DNA of 64,000 nucleotides from Vibrio sp. CAU 1672 (GTDB taxonomy: Bacteria > Pseudomonadota > Gammaproteobacteria > Enterobacterales > Vibrionaceae). Below the pieces are notes generated by a model. The model saw nothing but the letters and a program-made list of their open reading frames with translations, was not told the DNA's origin and ran no database searches. Positions 1 to 9,284 of the stretch are shown piece by piece. Position 1 is the stretch's first letter. Each line of letters begins with the position of its first letter. Where the stretch lies: assembly GCF_029223195.1 (NCBI RefSeq), contig NZ_JARHUF010000005.1, forward strand, positions 180,275-244,274. Direction: 5' to 3'. The translations under genes and the position numbers were made by a program.

Positions 1-1274
1 CAGAAGTAAGTATGTGCCGGGAAGAAGGAAGCCAGCATGTTGGCATCGACCATACGTTGCACCTGATCAAGACGTACTGTCTGACCATGAATGATCGTGG
101 TACGGTGGTCACGCTCACCATATTTCTCGTTGGCTTTTTCTACCGCCTTGATCAGAAGATCGGCCGCAGCATCACCATTAGCATGGCTGATCAACGGCGC
201 ATTATGTTTGAAAGCAAGATCAACATAATGGTTCATCTCATCTTGTTGTAGCGTTGGGTAACCGTGGTAATGATAGCTATGGCTGTGAGGCACTTCCCAG
301 TATGGCGTTGACAGGTAAGCCGTTTTACCCTGTGGCGAACCGTCACCGGTGATTTTCATCCCGGCAAACTTAAACCCATTGTAGTATTCACCGATTGGCG
401 GCATTTCATCCAGAATATCTTCAAAATCAAGCCATTTGGTGTAGGCGAGAACGTCGATGTCTAACATATTGTTGTCAGCCAGCACTTTCATCGCGCGTAT
501 AGTATGGCCCATCGCCAGGCCTTCTTGCGCGGTGGTCACACCATAGCCGGTAAACATATCCTGAACTTTTTTGTAGTTCACCGGCAGCTCTTCAGGCGAG
601 ACACTTAAATAAGGGAACATAGCGTAGGTTGCTGACTCTTCGAGTAAACCGGTTAGCTCCCCGTTTTCATCTTTGCGGATCACACCGCCTGGAGGATTTT
701 CTGACGCTTTGGTATAACCGATTTTTTCCAACCCTTTCGAGTTACACACTGCTAAGTGACCGGAAATATGGGTCATACAGGCGCTAAAGTCTTTGGTGAC
801 TTCGTCCAGCTCCCAGCGGGTTGGATGGCGTTTTTCCGCCAGTTCTGCATTATCGTAACCAAAAGAGAAATGCAATGTATCTTTATCCAAACCCGGCTGA
901 GCAAAATAAGTACGTAACTCATTCTGCAAATCTGCAATTGAATCACCATTTCCCATCGGAGACGGGTACACAAAAGGAGAATTGATCACCGGCAAGTACT
1001 GAGAAAAGTGACCATGGCTGTCAATAAAGCCCGGCGTCATGGTTTTCCCAGCCAGATCGCGTACCTCTGTACGTCTGCCTTTCTCTTTCATCACCTCTTT
1101 GTTACTGCCCACGGCAATGATGTTGCCATCTTTGACCGCCACCGCCTGAACTCGGTGCTCCTCGCCGGTCATAGTGACAATGTCACCATTAATAAAAATT
1201 AAGTCGGCATTAGCCCAGGCAGCACCAGAGGCCATGGCTAAAGCGAGAGATAGGGCAGATTTACGTAATTTCAT
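1..1274 (-). CDS. Amidohydrolase family 3 (YtcJ-like), exported, partial at window edge
   Basis: About 424 codons are visible; the C-terminus lies beyond position 1. The start at 1274 gives MKLRKSALSLALAMASGAAW, a signal peptide ending near AWA, so the enzyme is probably periplasmic. The N-terminal beta region is followed by a metal-binding DSHGHF motif after TPGFI, as in amidohydrolase-superfamily hydrolases of the YtcJ/AepA group, which cleave amide or imine bonds of poorly known substrates. A later stretch with ISHANGDAA fits the second histidine cluster of the TIM barrel. The gene is divergent from the LysR gene at 1385, which probably controls it. The family is clear; the substrate is unknown. 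Confidence 0.85.
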   Translation of the reverse strand, partial: MKLRKSALSLALAMASGAAWANADLIFINGDIVTMTGEEHRVQAVAVKDGNIIAVGSNKEVMKEKGRRTEVRDLAGKTMTPGFIDSHGHFSQYLPVINSPFVYPSPMGNGDSIADLQNELRTYFAQPGLDKDTLHFSFGYDNAELAEKRHPTRWELDEVTKDFSACMTHISGHLAVCNSKGLEKIGYTKASENPPGGVIRKDENGELTGLLEESATYAMFPYLSVSPEELPVNYKKVQDMFTGYGVTTAQEGLAMGHTIRAMKVLADNNMLDIDVLAYTKWLDFEDILDEMPPIGEYYNGFKFAGMKITGDGSPQGKTAYLSTPYWEVPHSHSYHYHGYPTLQQDEMNHYVDLAFKHNAPLISHANGDAAADLLIKAVEKANEKYGERDHRTTIIHGQTVRLDQVQRMVDANMLASFFPAHTYF

Positions 1275-1348
1275 GTTGTTATCCTCATGACCAAAAATCA
1301 TTTTGCCGATATCATACGAGGAACAGACCAAACAAAAAAAACACAAAT

Positions 1349-1360
1349 GTATGGACATAC
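1349..1360. promoter_or_regulatory. Possible LysR-type operator in divergent promoter
   Basis: The sequence GTATGGACATAC is an inverted repeat (GTATG, spacer GA, CATAC) 25 bp before the LysR start at 1385 and 75 bp before the divergent amidohydrolase start. The position fits an autoregulatory site. Assignment to the neighbouring LysR protein is inference. Confidence 0.3.
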
Positions 1361-1384
1361 CATTCATGCGTTAGAGGCACGATT

Positions 1385-2275
1385 ATGCACACCCTTGAAC
1401 AGCTAAGCAGCTTTGTCGCGGTATATGACACCGGTTCATACAGTAACGCGGCTAAAATGCTTGGAAAATCACGGGCCACGGTTCGCGAACAAGTCGTCAG
1501 CTATGAAGACAGTCTCGGCTTCGATCTTTTTGTCATAGAAGGCAAAAAACTGATTGCCACTGAAAAAGCCCAGGCGCTGTACCACCGGGCACGGCTACTG
1601 ATTCGCCTGAATGATGAGTTGATCTCCTACAGCCATGCGTTTTTTGACCAGGACTTGATAAACTTAACTGTTTACCATGACACCTCTGTCCCGTCCGATA
1701 TGCTGGTTTATCTGGAGGATTATCTGCGGCAACGTTTTGCGCACATATCGGTTAACTGGCTGCACCGCAACCGAGACGAAGCGCTGCAAGGCTTGATGGA
1801 CAAAGAAGCTCAACTGGCATTGCTGCAAAACCGTTCGTCGATCTATCCGGAAAAAGAACTGGAGTTCATCACGCTCGGAAATTTACCAATATCCGTTTAT
1901 GTGGGCGCTCATTCTCCGCTGTTGGCACAACAACGTGTCCCCAGGCGAGAAATTCAATTACATACCCAATATGTGTTTGAAAACGAAGCCAGAGCCAATA
2001 GTTTCTTTGCTAAAGCTTCGCCAAAAACCCATCACGTGAGCAATCCTGACATGCTGTGTAACCTGATTGCCCGGGACGGATGGGGGCTGATACCGGATGC
2101 GATTGCTGCCCCCTTTGTAAAACTGGGTCTGCTTAAAAAATTAGAAGTGGATACATTGACCAACTCGCCTCACATCGGCTTGTCGCTTTTCTATCGGCAT
2201 GGTAATGAAGAGCAGCCCGCTGTCAGTTACCTAATCGACTGTTGTCGGACGTTTGCGAAGACATACTTAAGTTGA
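1385..2275 (+). CDS. LysR family transcriptional regulator
   Basis: A 296-residue protein of standard LysR length. The N-terminal winged helix-turn-helix covers about residues 1-60 (LEQLSSFVAVYDTGSYSNAA, then KSRATVREQV). The rest is the periplasmic-binding-like effector domain. The HTH departs somewhat from the usual pattern (SRATVREQV instead of SQPAVSRQI). It is divergent from the exported amidohydrolase, so it is likely that gene's regulator; the effector is unknown. The start ATG at 1385 is the first in frame before the HTH. Confidence 0.9.
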   Translation: MHTLEQLSSFVAVYDTGSYSNAAKMLGKSRATVREQVVSYEDSLGFDLFVIEGKKLIATEKAQALYHRARLLIRLNDELISYSHAFFDQDLINLTVYHDTSVPSDMLVYLEDYLRQRFAHISVNWLHRNRDEALQGLMDKEAQLALLQNRSSIYPEKELEFITLGNLPISVYVGAHSPLLAQQRVPRREIQLHTQYVFENEARANSFFAKASPKTHHVSNPDMLCNLIARDGWGLIPDAIAAPFVKLGLLKKLEVDTLTNSPHIGLSLFYRHGNEEQPAVSYLIDCCRTFAKTYLS

Positions 2276-2396
2276 TGGTTGACTCGGATCCATGCAACCT
2301 TAACAAATGCAGCAATGTAAGCCGTAAGCGTTGTCCGGTAGTGAGCCAATAGCCCAGGCGCTGCACTACCGGAATAACGGCCGGACTATCTGGGCC

Positions 2397-2744
2397 TCAT
2401 TGTTTTTTCATCAATGCTGGCGTATCAAAGTCAATACCCTGCCAGCCGGTCAGGATAAAATTGCGAATGTTCTGGTGATCGGTGTTGTCTGGGTGTTGCA
2501 ATACATCTTCCCGGTAAAAGCGGCCAAAGCAGGCCAGCGTCGCTTCCTGGCTGAGTTGATTTAGCTGTCCAAACGCAAATATCTTGCATGAACCGTTGTT
2601 TTCTCCCGCTTTGTTTTCAACTTTACCATTGGTAAACGCGCTGGGCGTAAACTCATAATTCTCATCAATCACCGCCATCACCGTTTCAAACTCGATATCC
2701 ATAGGATTGGTGTTGAGTGCACTGAGTAGTTGTTGCAGTTCCAT
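2397..2744 (-). CDS. HopJ-family protein (type III effector HopJ domain)
   Basis: A 115-residue cytosolic protein matching the short HopJ family that is common in gamma-proteobacteria. Recognisable stretches are FETVMAVIDENYEFTPSAFTNG near residues 20-40, the GENNGSCKIFAFG core, and LACFGRFYREDVL. The family was named after a Pseudomonas syringae effector, but homologues in Vibrio are ordinary chromosomal genes without a secretion system nearby, and no function is established. A purine-rich GGAGAGAAAACC lies just upstream of the ATG. No operon partner is seen. Confidence 0.8.
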   Translation of the reverse strand: MELQQLLSALNTNPMDIEFETVMAVIDENYEFTPSAFTNGKVENKAGENNGSCKIFAFGQLNQLSQEATLACFGRFYREDVLQHPDNTDHQNIRNFILTGWQGIDFDTPALMKKQ

Positions 2745-2912
2745 TTGGTTTTCTCTCCTTTAGTATTAGTGGCCACACGCTGAATGGCGAATCAGTATTA
2801 TATCAAGCCTGTCTTTAAATCTTGAGCATTCGTATACTCAGACCTACAAGCATGCATAAAAACGCAGTTAGTCCGCATACCAGACATTGTTATTAACAAA
2901 TAAGGGAATATC

Positions 2913-2996
2913 ATGAACTGCCTACTGCAAGCAATAGATACGTCGATTTTAGCCTGTCGCCTCAAGCAGAAAATACTTTATCACCGTGAGTCATGA
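2913..2996 (+). CDS. Possible 27-residue small ORF
   Basis: ATG at 2913 is preceded by AAGGGA with good spacing and opens 27 codons (MNCLLQAIDTSILACRLKQK, then ILYHRES), ending at TGA 2994. It sits alone in the gap between the HopJ gene and phhB. No homology is recognised and it may be chance. Confidence 0.25.
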   Translation: MNCLLQAIDTSILACRLKQKILYHRES

Positions 2997-3053
2997 AGTC
3001 TCCGGTACCGCTTTAGTATTTCGCATCAGACTTTCAGCACTTGCGGCTACAAC

Positions 3054-3085
3054 AAAAATGCCCAAACAGAAATTTGGGCATTTTT
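3054..3085 (-). terminator. Rho-independent terminator, bidirectional, 3' of phhB
   Basis: The stem AAAAATGCCCAAA / TTTGGGCATTTTT encloses a short loop and has U-runs on both sides. It lies 14 bp beyond the phhB stop on the minus strand and ends the phhA-phhB transcript. Confidence 0.85.
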
Positions 3086-3098
3086 CGATCAAGTCATG

Positions 3099-3437
3099 TT
3101 ATGCATTATTTGCCAACGCATCACATTTCGCTGCACAGATAAAATCATTGTGGTGTAAACCTTTGATGGAATGGCTCCACCAGGTTACAGTGACGCTGCC
3201 CCACTCCAACAAAATGGAAGGGTGGTGGAACTCTTCTTCCGCCAACTCTGCAATCTGATTACTGAATGCCCAAGCCAACTTGAAATTTTTAAACTTGTAC
3301 ACTTTTTCTAGCTGCGGAATACCTTCTCGCTCAATAATTTGCCAGTCAGACAATTGTAACAACAGGGCTTGCTGCTCTTCTTTCGACAGAGCGACAGCAT
3401 CTAAACTACAGGCTTGGCATTTTTGTTCATTCAACAT
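3099..3437 (-). CDS. phhB: Pterin-4a-carbinolamine dehydratase
   Basis: Recycles the 4a-hydroxy-tetrahydropterin produced by phenylalanine hydroxylase. The protein is 112 residues when started at [10 protein letters not shown] (3437), the usual length; an upstream in-frame ATG at 3485 would add 16 residues inside phhA and is less likely. The family signature is complete: [20 protein letters not shown] followed by [19 protein letters not shown], with the HHP and later His of the active site. The start overlaps the 3' end of phhA by 11 bp, so the two are translationally coupled. Confidence 0.95.
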   Translation of the reverse strand: MLNEQKCQACSLDAVALSKEEQQALLLQLSDWQIIEREGIPQLEKVYKFKNFKLAWAFSNQIAELAEEEFHHPSILLEWGSVTVTWWSHSIKGLHHNDFICAAKCDALANNA

Positions 3438-4221
3438 GAGCAGGTTCCTTAGGTTCAAAAAGTGGGGGTAATAATCCGGCCGCAATGGCTTGGTTAGCCT
3501 GTCCGATCAGGTTCATCTGGCTGATTTGAAATAGCTGTGACAGATCTTCTATCACATAGTATTTGGGTTGCATGATATCTATCCGATACGGCGTTCTGAG
3601 AACGGTTTGCAAGTCAAACTCGTCCCGGATCGGGCTATCACTCTCTAATGCATAAATGGTTTCACCCGGTGAAGAAAGGATCCCACCACCATAAATTTTG
3701 GTTGTGTCCCCCTCTTTGACCAACCCGAACTCAACCGTAAACCAATACAGCCGAGCCAAAAACGCACGTTGCTTCGGGGTTGCAGCTTGCCCCAACTGAC
3801 CATAGTGTTCAGTGAAGGCGGCAAAATCAGGATTCGTGAGCATCGCACAGTGACCAAAAATTTCATGGAAAAAGTCCGGCTCCTGCAGGTAATCAAACTC
3901 CTCACGTGAGCGCAGAAATGTCGCCACCGGAAAGCACTTGCTGCCAAGCAGATTGAAAAACCGATCAAAATCAATCAGGGCCGGGACCGGTTCTACCTGC
4001 CAACCCGTTGTTTCTAACAGAACACGATTAATCTCTGGCAGCTGTGGCACACGATCCTGCGGTAAATTGAGCAGCTTCAATCCGTGTAAATACGCCTCGC
4101 AAGCACGATCCTGAATCACGCTCATTTGCCTGGTGATCAAGTCATGCCAAATCGCGTCCTCTTCCTGGCTCCATTCCACCAAGCCATCCTGACTAACAGG
4201 CTTTGAACGATACTGAGTCAT
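3427..4221 (-). CDS. phhA: Phenylalanine 4-monooxygenase
   Basis: Non-haem iron, tetrahydropterin-dependent hydroxylation of phenylalanine to tyrosine. The 264-residue protein is typical for the bacterial single-domain enzyme. The iron ligands are visible as [11 protein letters not shown] (two His) and the Glu in [12 protein letters not shown]. It forms an operon with phhB, and the divergent neighbour is acetoacetyl-CoA synthetase. Since tyrosine breakdown ends in acetoacetate plus fumarate, the two sides fit one pathway. A TyrR-type box lies 93 bp upstream. Confidence 0.97.
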   Translation of the reverse strand: MTQYRSKPVSQDGLVEWSQEEDAIWHDLITRQMSVIQDRACEAYLHGLKLLNLPQDRVPQLPEINRVLLETTGWQVEPVPALIDFDRFFNLLGSKCFPVATFLRSREEFDYLQEPDFFHEIFGHCAMLTNPDFAAFTEHYGQLGQAATPKQRAFLARLYWFTVEFGLVKEGDTTKIYGGGILSSPGETIYALESDSPIRDEFDLQTVLRTPYRIDIMQPKYYVIEDLSQLFQISQMNLIGQANQAIAAGLLPPLFEPKEPAHVE

Positions 4222-4313
4222 GCGGCCTCTCCGTTAACATTTCCTTTACATCAAGCCTATCGACACTCGTTTGACCTTCCAATCCTTAAGCAAATTTTAG
4301 CCCCACCCCAAGA

Positions 4314-4331
4314 TGTAACATTATATTTACA
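4314..4331. promoter_or_regulatory. Putative TyrR/PhhR box
   Basis: TGTAACATTATATTTACA matches the strong TyrR box consensus TGTAAA-N6-TTTACA with one mismatch. It lies between phhA (start 4221) and the divergent aacS (start 4443). TyrR/PhhR control of phh genes is known in Pseudomonas; its action here is inferred. Confidence 0.6.
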
Positions 4332-4442
4332 CTTAAAGATAAGGTGCTGATTTATTGGCCTGGCTTAGCTTAAACAGTGGTTTGACTTTCTGTACATCAC
4401 CACCCAGACTAGATTTGTAACTTAATTGTTAACGAGGGAGTT

Positions 4443-6431
4443 ATGTCAAACGCAAAACAAATACTTAAAGCAGATAGACCAGTATGGCTACCCAGTCAGG
4501 AGCGAATAGAAAAAGCAAACCTGACGCAGTTTATCGAACACATCAATCATCAGGGATTTGATATCAGCGATTATCCATCCTTACATCAATGGTCTGTCAC
4601 AGATGAAGAGTTATTTTGGCGAGAAGTGTGGCTGTTTTGCGATCTTATTGGCACTCAGGGTGAGCGGGTTCGCTGTTTGGGAGACAGCAAATGGCAACAA
4701 TCAATGCCTAATCGTGACACCATCTGGTTTCCTGACGCGCAAATCAATTATGCCGAAAACCTGCTTAGTTTTGACTACCAGCTGGCAGAGCATCCCGCCA
4801 TCAAGTTTGCTAATGAACGCGGAGAGAAAGCAACCTACACCTGGCAACAGCTGTGTGACCAGGTTTCCAGCGTGCAGCAATGGCTGATTGAGTGTGACGT
4901 CCGCCACGGTGACGTGGTTGCAGGCTATTTACCCTACCTGCCACAAACCGTCATCGCCATGCTTGCCACCACCAGCCTGGGTGCGATCTGGACATCCACC
5001 TCACCAGATTTTGGCGTCGACAGCGTAATTGAACGTTTTGGTCAGGTAAAACCCAAAGTACTGTTTACCTGTGATGGGTATACCTTTAACGGTAAGACCT
5101 TTGATATGTCAGATAAAAACCACCTGTTGTCTGATCAATTAGACGGACTCAAACATGTCTGCCAGATCAACTACCTGAAACCACAGAGCACTGGATGTGA
5201 TGTCTGTACCCAGGATTGGCAAAGCTTACTCAATCAATATGAACCGCGTCCGCTGAAATTTACCCGGGTCAGTTTCAATGCCCCTCTGTTTGTGCTGTAC
5301 TCATCAGGAACAACCGGCAAACCCAAATGCATCATTCATTCGGTCGGAGGAACCACGTTAAATCACTTAAAAGAACATCAACTTCACTGCAATGTGCAGC
5401 CACAGGATAATGTGTTCTATTACACGACTTGCGGCTGGATGATGTGGAACTGGCATGTTTCAGCTCTGGCTAGCGGTGCGACACTGGTGATTTACGACGG
5501 CAGTCCAGTGTACCCAAGTTACGATGTGCTGTGGCAATTGGCTAACGATAGCGATGTCAGTTTGTTCGGCACCTCAGCCAAGTACCTGGAAGCGCTCGAG
5601 CGCACAGAGTACTCACCGAAGGACCATTATCCGCTAACCAGCCTGAAGACCCTGTGTTCAACCGGGTCAGTGCTCTACCCTGAGCAGTTCGATTATGTTT
5701 ATCAACACGTGAAAGACGACCTTCATCTGGCTTCAATCGCCGGTGGCACCGATATCTGTGGCTGTTTTGTCCTTGGCAACCCTATTTCTCCGGTCTATCG
5801 CGGTGAATGCCAGTACGCTGGCTTAGGGGTCAATGTCCAGGTTTACAACCCACAAGGTGAGGCGGTGATCGGTGAACGCGGTGAGTTAGTCTGTACCAAC
5901 GCCCTGCCCAATTTTCCGCTCGGATTTTGGCACGATACAGGAGAGCGCTATCACCACGCTTACTGGGATAAGTTTTATAATGTGTGGCATCACGGAGACG
6001 ACGTGAAGCAAAGCCCACAAGGCGGTTATACCTTTTTCGGCCGCAGCGACACCACACTTAACCCAGGCGGGGTGCGGATCGGCACGGCAGAAATTTACCA
6101 GCAAGTGAACGCGATTGACGGCATCATTGACTCGATCGCCGTCGGCAAAGCGCAGGAACGTAATGAAGTGATTTGGTTGTTTGTCCAGCTCAGCGAAGGG
6201 CAGACTCTGGATCAGGAGCTGGTAACGACAATCAAACACACCCTCAAATCATCATGCTCGCCGCGGCATGTGCCCAGTCAGATTTTTGCTATCAGTGATA
6301 TTCCTAAAACTCGCTCCGGCAAGTTAGTGGAGCTGGCCGTGAAACAAGTGGTCAACGGGAAAGCAGTTGAAAACCAGAGCGCAATTGCCAATCCGGAAGT
6401 GCTACAAGAGATTAAGAACATAACCACTTAA
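4443..6431 (+). CDS. aacS: Acetoacetyl-CoA synthetase (acetoacetate-CoA ligase)
   Basis: An ANL-superfamily ligase making acetoacetyl-CoA from acetoacetate, ATP and CoA. The 662 residues match the family. The AMP-binding P-loop is FVLYSSGTTGKPKC (near residue 285), a TTCGWMMWNWH stretch follows, and the C-terminal catalytic lysine region is IPKTRSGKLVELAVKQ. The start at 4443 is preceded by GAGGGAG. Divergence from phhAB suggests use of acetoacetate from aromatic amino acid breakdown, though it could also serve ketone body or polyhydroxyalkanoate metabolism. Confidence 0.95.
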   Translation: MSNAKQILKADRPVWLPSQERIEKANLTQFIEHINHQGFDISDYPSLHQWSVTDEELFWREVWLFCDLIGTQGERVRCLGDSKWQQSMPNRDTIWFPDAQINYAENLLSFDYQLAEHPAIKFANERGEKATYTWQQLCDQVSSVQQWLIECDVRHGDVVAGYLPYLPQTVIAMLATTSLGAIWTSTSPDFGVDSVIERFGQVKPKVLFTCDGYTFNGKTFDMSDKNHLLSDQLDGLKHVCQINYLKPQSTGCDVCTQDWQSLLNQYEPRPLKFTRVSFNAPLFVLYSSGTTGKPKCIIHSVGGTTLNHLKEHQLHCNVQPQDNVFYYTTCGWMMWNWHVSALASGATLVIYDGSPVYPSYDVLWQLANDSDVSLFGTSAKYLEALERTEYSPKDHYPLTSLKTLCSTGSVLYPEQFDYVYQHVKDDLHLASIAGGTDICGCFVLGNPISPVYRGECQYAGLGVNVQVYNPQGEAVIGERGELVCTNALPNFPLGFWHDTGERYHHAYWDKFYNVWHHGDDVKQSPQGGYTFFGRSDTTLNPGGVRIGTAEIYQQVNAIDGIIDSIAVGKAQERNEVIWLFVQLSEGQTLDQELVTTIKHTLKSSCSPRHVPSQIFAISDIPKTRSGKLVELAVKQVVNGKAVENQSAIANPEVLQEIKNITT

Positions 6432-6442
6432 TTACTAAAAAC

Positions 6443-6470
6443 AAAAAGCGAGCCACTGGCTCGCTTTTTT
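6443..6470. terminator. Bidirectional terminator between aacS and methyltransferase
   Basis: The stem AAAAAGCGAGCC / GGCTCGCTTTTTT with a 3-nt loop sits between convergent genes and has T-runs in both directions. Confidence 0.9.
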
Positions 6471-6489
6471 AATGAAACGTATAGAGAAA

Positions 6490-7065
6490 TTAACGTCGAC
6501 CGACACCCATAATCACCGGCATGGTCTGCCCGTCAGAGGTGACTTCAAACGCCACACTGACCTGCACGTCATTAAAGCCGGCATTCTCTAATAGCTGTGT
6601 TGACCGGGCCTCAGTAAGACCTTGCTGATCGCTATCAGCCAGCCAGTCAAAATGGACAAAGTAACCACCTTGATTCAGTAGGGAATGGGATATTTCCAGT
6701 GAGGTTTCAATGTCATTGACAAAGCCCAGCACCGAAGAGGCAACCACAAGATCAAACTGACCACGAAAAGCAGGATGCTGTGCCACCAATCCACGGGTCA
6801 ATGAATCGACCACCGGTTCTACATTGACAAGTTCTTTTTTATCCAGCTCTTCAATCATGGCTTCAGACGCATCGAGTGCCACTATCTCTTTTGCCAATGG
6901 TGACAACAGCTGACTCAATAGCCCCGTTCCACATCCAAAATCCAACACTTTAATGCCATCAAGCTGAGTAAGCGGTTGTAACTGTGCAAATACCGACTGC
7001 GCAAATTGTCCTGTTGCTGGATTTGATTCCCAGTCTTTTGCTAAGCCGTCCCAATCTTGTGCCAT
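6490..7065 (-). CDS. Class I SAM-dependent methyltransferase
   Basis: 191 residues from the chosen start MAQDWDGLAKDWE (7065), which has GGAGG 6 nt upstream; two earlier in-frame ATGs lack this. The SAM-binding motif I is KVLDFGCGTGLLSQLL with motif II EIVALDASEAMIEEL. The substrate is not predictable; small methyltransferases of this type act on small molecules. It is convergent with aacS and shares its terminator. Confidence 0.85.
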   Translation of the reverse strand: MAQDWDGLAKDWESNPATGQFAQSVFAQLQPLTQLDGIKVLDFGCGTGLLSQLLSPLAKEIVALDASEAMIEELDKKELVNVEPVVDSLTRGLVAQHPAFRGQFDLVVASSVLGFVNDIETSLEISHSLLNQGGYFVHFDWLADSDQQGLTEARSTQLLENAGFNDVQVSVAFEVTSDGQTMPVIMGVGRR

Positions 7066-7237
7066 TGTGGCCTCCATGTTCACTTCTTGTAACCCCCATA
7101 GATTACCGCAAAAACTTTAAAAGACCATAGACTTATCTGGCGATTCACGTATTTTTCCGATAATCTTTCTTCACTATGAGATCCTCTGTGCAGGTTTTCG
7201 AACATCTCGGTTTTTACAACGCAGGTTATTGCCAATC

Positions 7238-8116
7238 ATGAACTTAGCTCAAGTAGAAGCATTTTGTACCATTGCAGAGTATGGTTCAGTATCTGAAGCG
7301 GCCCGGCAGCTTAATTGCAACCGCACCAAACTCAGTATGTCTATCAAAGCATTGGAAAAAGACCTCAATGTTGAGTTGTTTTTCAGAACCGGTAATCAGC
7401 TCAGCCTCTCTGAAGCAGGTAAAGCCATCTTTAAAGATTGTCAAAGCCTGCTGGTTACCACGAAGAGGATCAAAAAGACCTGTGCTCAGGTATCAGAAGG
7501 ATTTAACGCCGAAGTCTGGATCGCACGGGATGACTCCCTGCCAGATGAGCTATGGCAAGATTTATCTCACAAGCTCAATAACCGCTACCCTTCGACTACT
7601 TTTAATATCATTCTCGCCTCCAGTGGGGACTTAGCTAACCTCGTCACCACCCAGCAAGTCGATTTTGCCTTTGGCGTAGACTATGAGCGGCGCGGTAACC
7701 CACACATCACCTACAATCCTCTCGGCAAGATTCGCATGATGTCCGTCTGTCGGGTTGATCACCCTCTTACTAAGATGCGCCGGGTTGCCGACGACGAATT
7801 ACGCAATCAGATGCAAGCTTTAATGGTGTATCTCAATGAAAAGGACAACCCTGAACTACAGCCCTTTTCAACACGCTATATCGGCTTTTCCAGTTTCGAC
7901 TACATGCTCAACACCATTTTAGATGAAGATGCCTGGGGCGTACTGCCGGAACCGTTGATCCGCGATTACCTTCGTCAACAAAAATTGGCCGTAATTAAAC
8001 ACACTTATGGTTTAACCCACGAAGACTACTGTATGTTTTCTCCAAACGGGCAAACAGAGCACCCCGCCATGACCTGGTTATCGGACAAATTGAGTGATTA
8101 TTTGTTTGACTTCTAA
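7238..8116 (+). CDS. LysR family transcriptional regulator
   Basis: 292 residues from ATG 7238 (MNLAQVEAFCTIAEYGSVSE); a TTG at 7229 is less likely. The HTH includes LNCNRTKLSMSIKALEKDLN, followed by a LysR substrate-binding domain. It is separated from the divergent methyltransferase by about 170 bp and followed by a cation transporter with a long leader. Target and effector are unknown. Confidence 0.88.
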   Translation: MNLAQVEAFCTIAEYGSVSEAARQLNCNRTKLSMSIKALEKDLNVELFFRTGNQLSLSEAGKAIFKDCQSLLVTTKRIKKTCAQVSEGFNAEVWIARDDSLPDELWQDLSHKLNNRYPSTTFNIILASSGDLANLVTTQQVDFAFGVDYERRGNPHITYNPLGKIRMMSVCRVDHPLTKMRRVADDELRNQMQALMVYLNEKDNPELQPFSTRYIGFSSFDYMLNTILDEDAWGVLPEPLIRDYLRQQKLAVIKHTYGLTHEDYCMFSPNGQTEHPAMTWLSDKLSDYLFDF

Positions 8117-8235
8117 ACATTATTCAGTCAGCGTCAACAATATTGACAGCAAGCTTTAGTCATAACCTATTGAATAATAAGAAATAAAATAAAACACGGC
8201 CGTTTCAAGGTGAAATATCAGACAGTTTGTATTTG

Positions 8236-8290
8236 CCTATTCCGGCGAATAGGAGAACAATAAATAGGTAATTTTAACCCGAGCCTATTT
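8236..8290 (+). promoter_or_regulatory. Structured leader of the cation transporter gene
   Basis: Two inverted repeats use the same motif. CCTATTC (8236-8242) pairs with GAATAGG (8247-8253), and AAATAGG (8262-8268) pairs with CCTATTT (8284-8290), which ends one base before the ATG at 8292. The arms can also pair crosswise, so alternative folds are possible. No known riboswitch is recognised. Confidence 0.4.
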
Positions 8291-8291
8291 T

Positions 8292-9185
8292 ATGTGTCCC
8301 CAAACAAGCAAAAATGAAAGTCGTACTCTAACCATCTCAGCCCTGTTAGCATCCGGGTTTGCGGTCGGTGGTATTGCTCTTGGTTTGCTGGCAGGCTCGA
8401 TTGTTATCGTTTTCGATGGCGTATACTCCTCTGTCAGCCTGCTGTTAACTTTATTGTCACTGGCAGCATCGCATTACATTAACCAACCATCTAAGTCTAT
8501 TTTCCCGTTTGGCAAAGCCGTTCTGGAGCCGATAGTCATTGCGATTAAAGGCGCGGTTATTTTGTTGGTTGTCAGCTACTCATTGTACTCCGCCATCATC
8601 TCCCTTTTTGCCGGCGGACAAGCAGTGGAGCCTTCAATTGCCACCCTTTTTGGGGTGATTAATATCGTCGGATGTGGTTTTGCCTGGTGGTTTGTTGCCC
8701 GTCGTCGTCGTCGTTTTTCTTCAGGCTTAATTGAAGCTGAAGAGAAACAGTGGCAAATGGATACATTATTGAGCGTTGCTGTAACGGTAGGCTTCGTTGT
8801 CGCCTGGCTGGTATCACTAACCCCCTACGCACACTACGCGATCTATGCCGATCCACTGATGATGGTTTTGATGGGTTTTTACTTCCTTAAAGTACCTTTT
8901 GATATGCTGCGTGGTGCGCTACGCGAGTTGTTAATGATGACCCCAAGTAAAGAGCTGTGCCAGATCGTTAACAGTGAAGTTTCTGCCATCGAGAGAATCA
9001 CAGACCAGCAACTAAAGTTGGCAGGGGTGACCAAAGTAGGTCAGGAGCTACGGGTACACGTTAATCTGCATGTTGATGAAGACATGATTGCTCTGGAAAC
9101 ACTGGAAGAAACGCGACGTCACCTTACCCAGCGTTTATCCAAACACCAGTACAAACTCCAGCTCAATTTAGACGTCGCATACTAA
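8292..9185 (+). CDS. Cation diffusion facilitator family transporter
   Basis: A 297-residue inner-membrane protein with about five or six hydrophobic segments in the first 210 residues and a cytosolic C-terminal domain ending in VHVNLHVDEDM. The metal-site style residues are FDGVYSS in an early helix and IYADPLMMV later, consistent with the DxxxD / HxxxD-like sites of CDF exporters. The substrate (Mn, Fe, Zn or other divalent cation) cannot be told. The ATG has no clear Shine-Dalgarno; it follows the structured leader directly. Confidence 0.82.
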   Translation: MCPQTSKNESRTLTISALLASGFAVGGIALGLLAGSIVIVFDGVYSSVSLLLTLLSLAASHYINQPSKSIFPFGKAVLEPIVIAIKGAVILLVVSYSLYSAIISLFAGGQAVEPSIATLFGVINIVGCGFAWWFVARRRRRFSSGLIEAEEKQWQMDTLLSVAVTVGFVVAWLVSLTPYAHYAIYADPLMMVLMGFYFLKVPFDMLRGALRELLMMTPSKELCQIVNSEVSAIERITDQQLKLAGVTKVGQELRVHVNLHVDEDMIALETLEETRRHLTQRLSKHQYKLQLNLDVAY

Positions 9186-9284
9186 GCAATCGCGGTAAAC
9201 CGAGGGGGAGCGAACATCCCCCTCTCCCTCTATCTATATATCACATAATAACGTTCGAGCTCTAAACTATAATCTCACCCTGCC

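Noticed and set aside
2331..2564. Plus-strand open frames opposite HopJ, phhB and many other genes
   Set aside because: These are antisense shadows of genes with clear protein families; no ribosome sites or homology support them.
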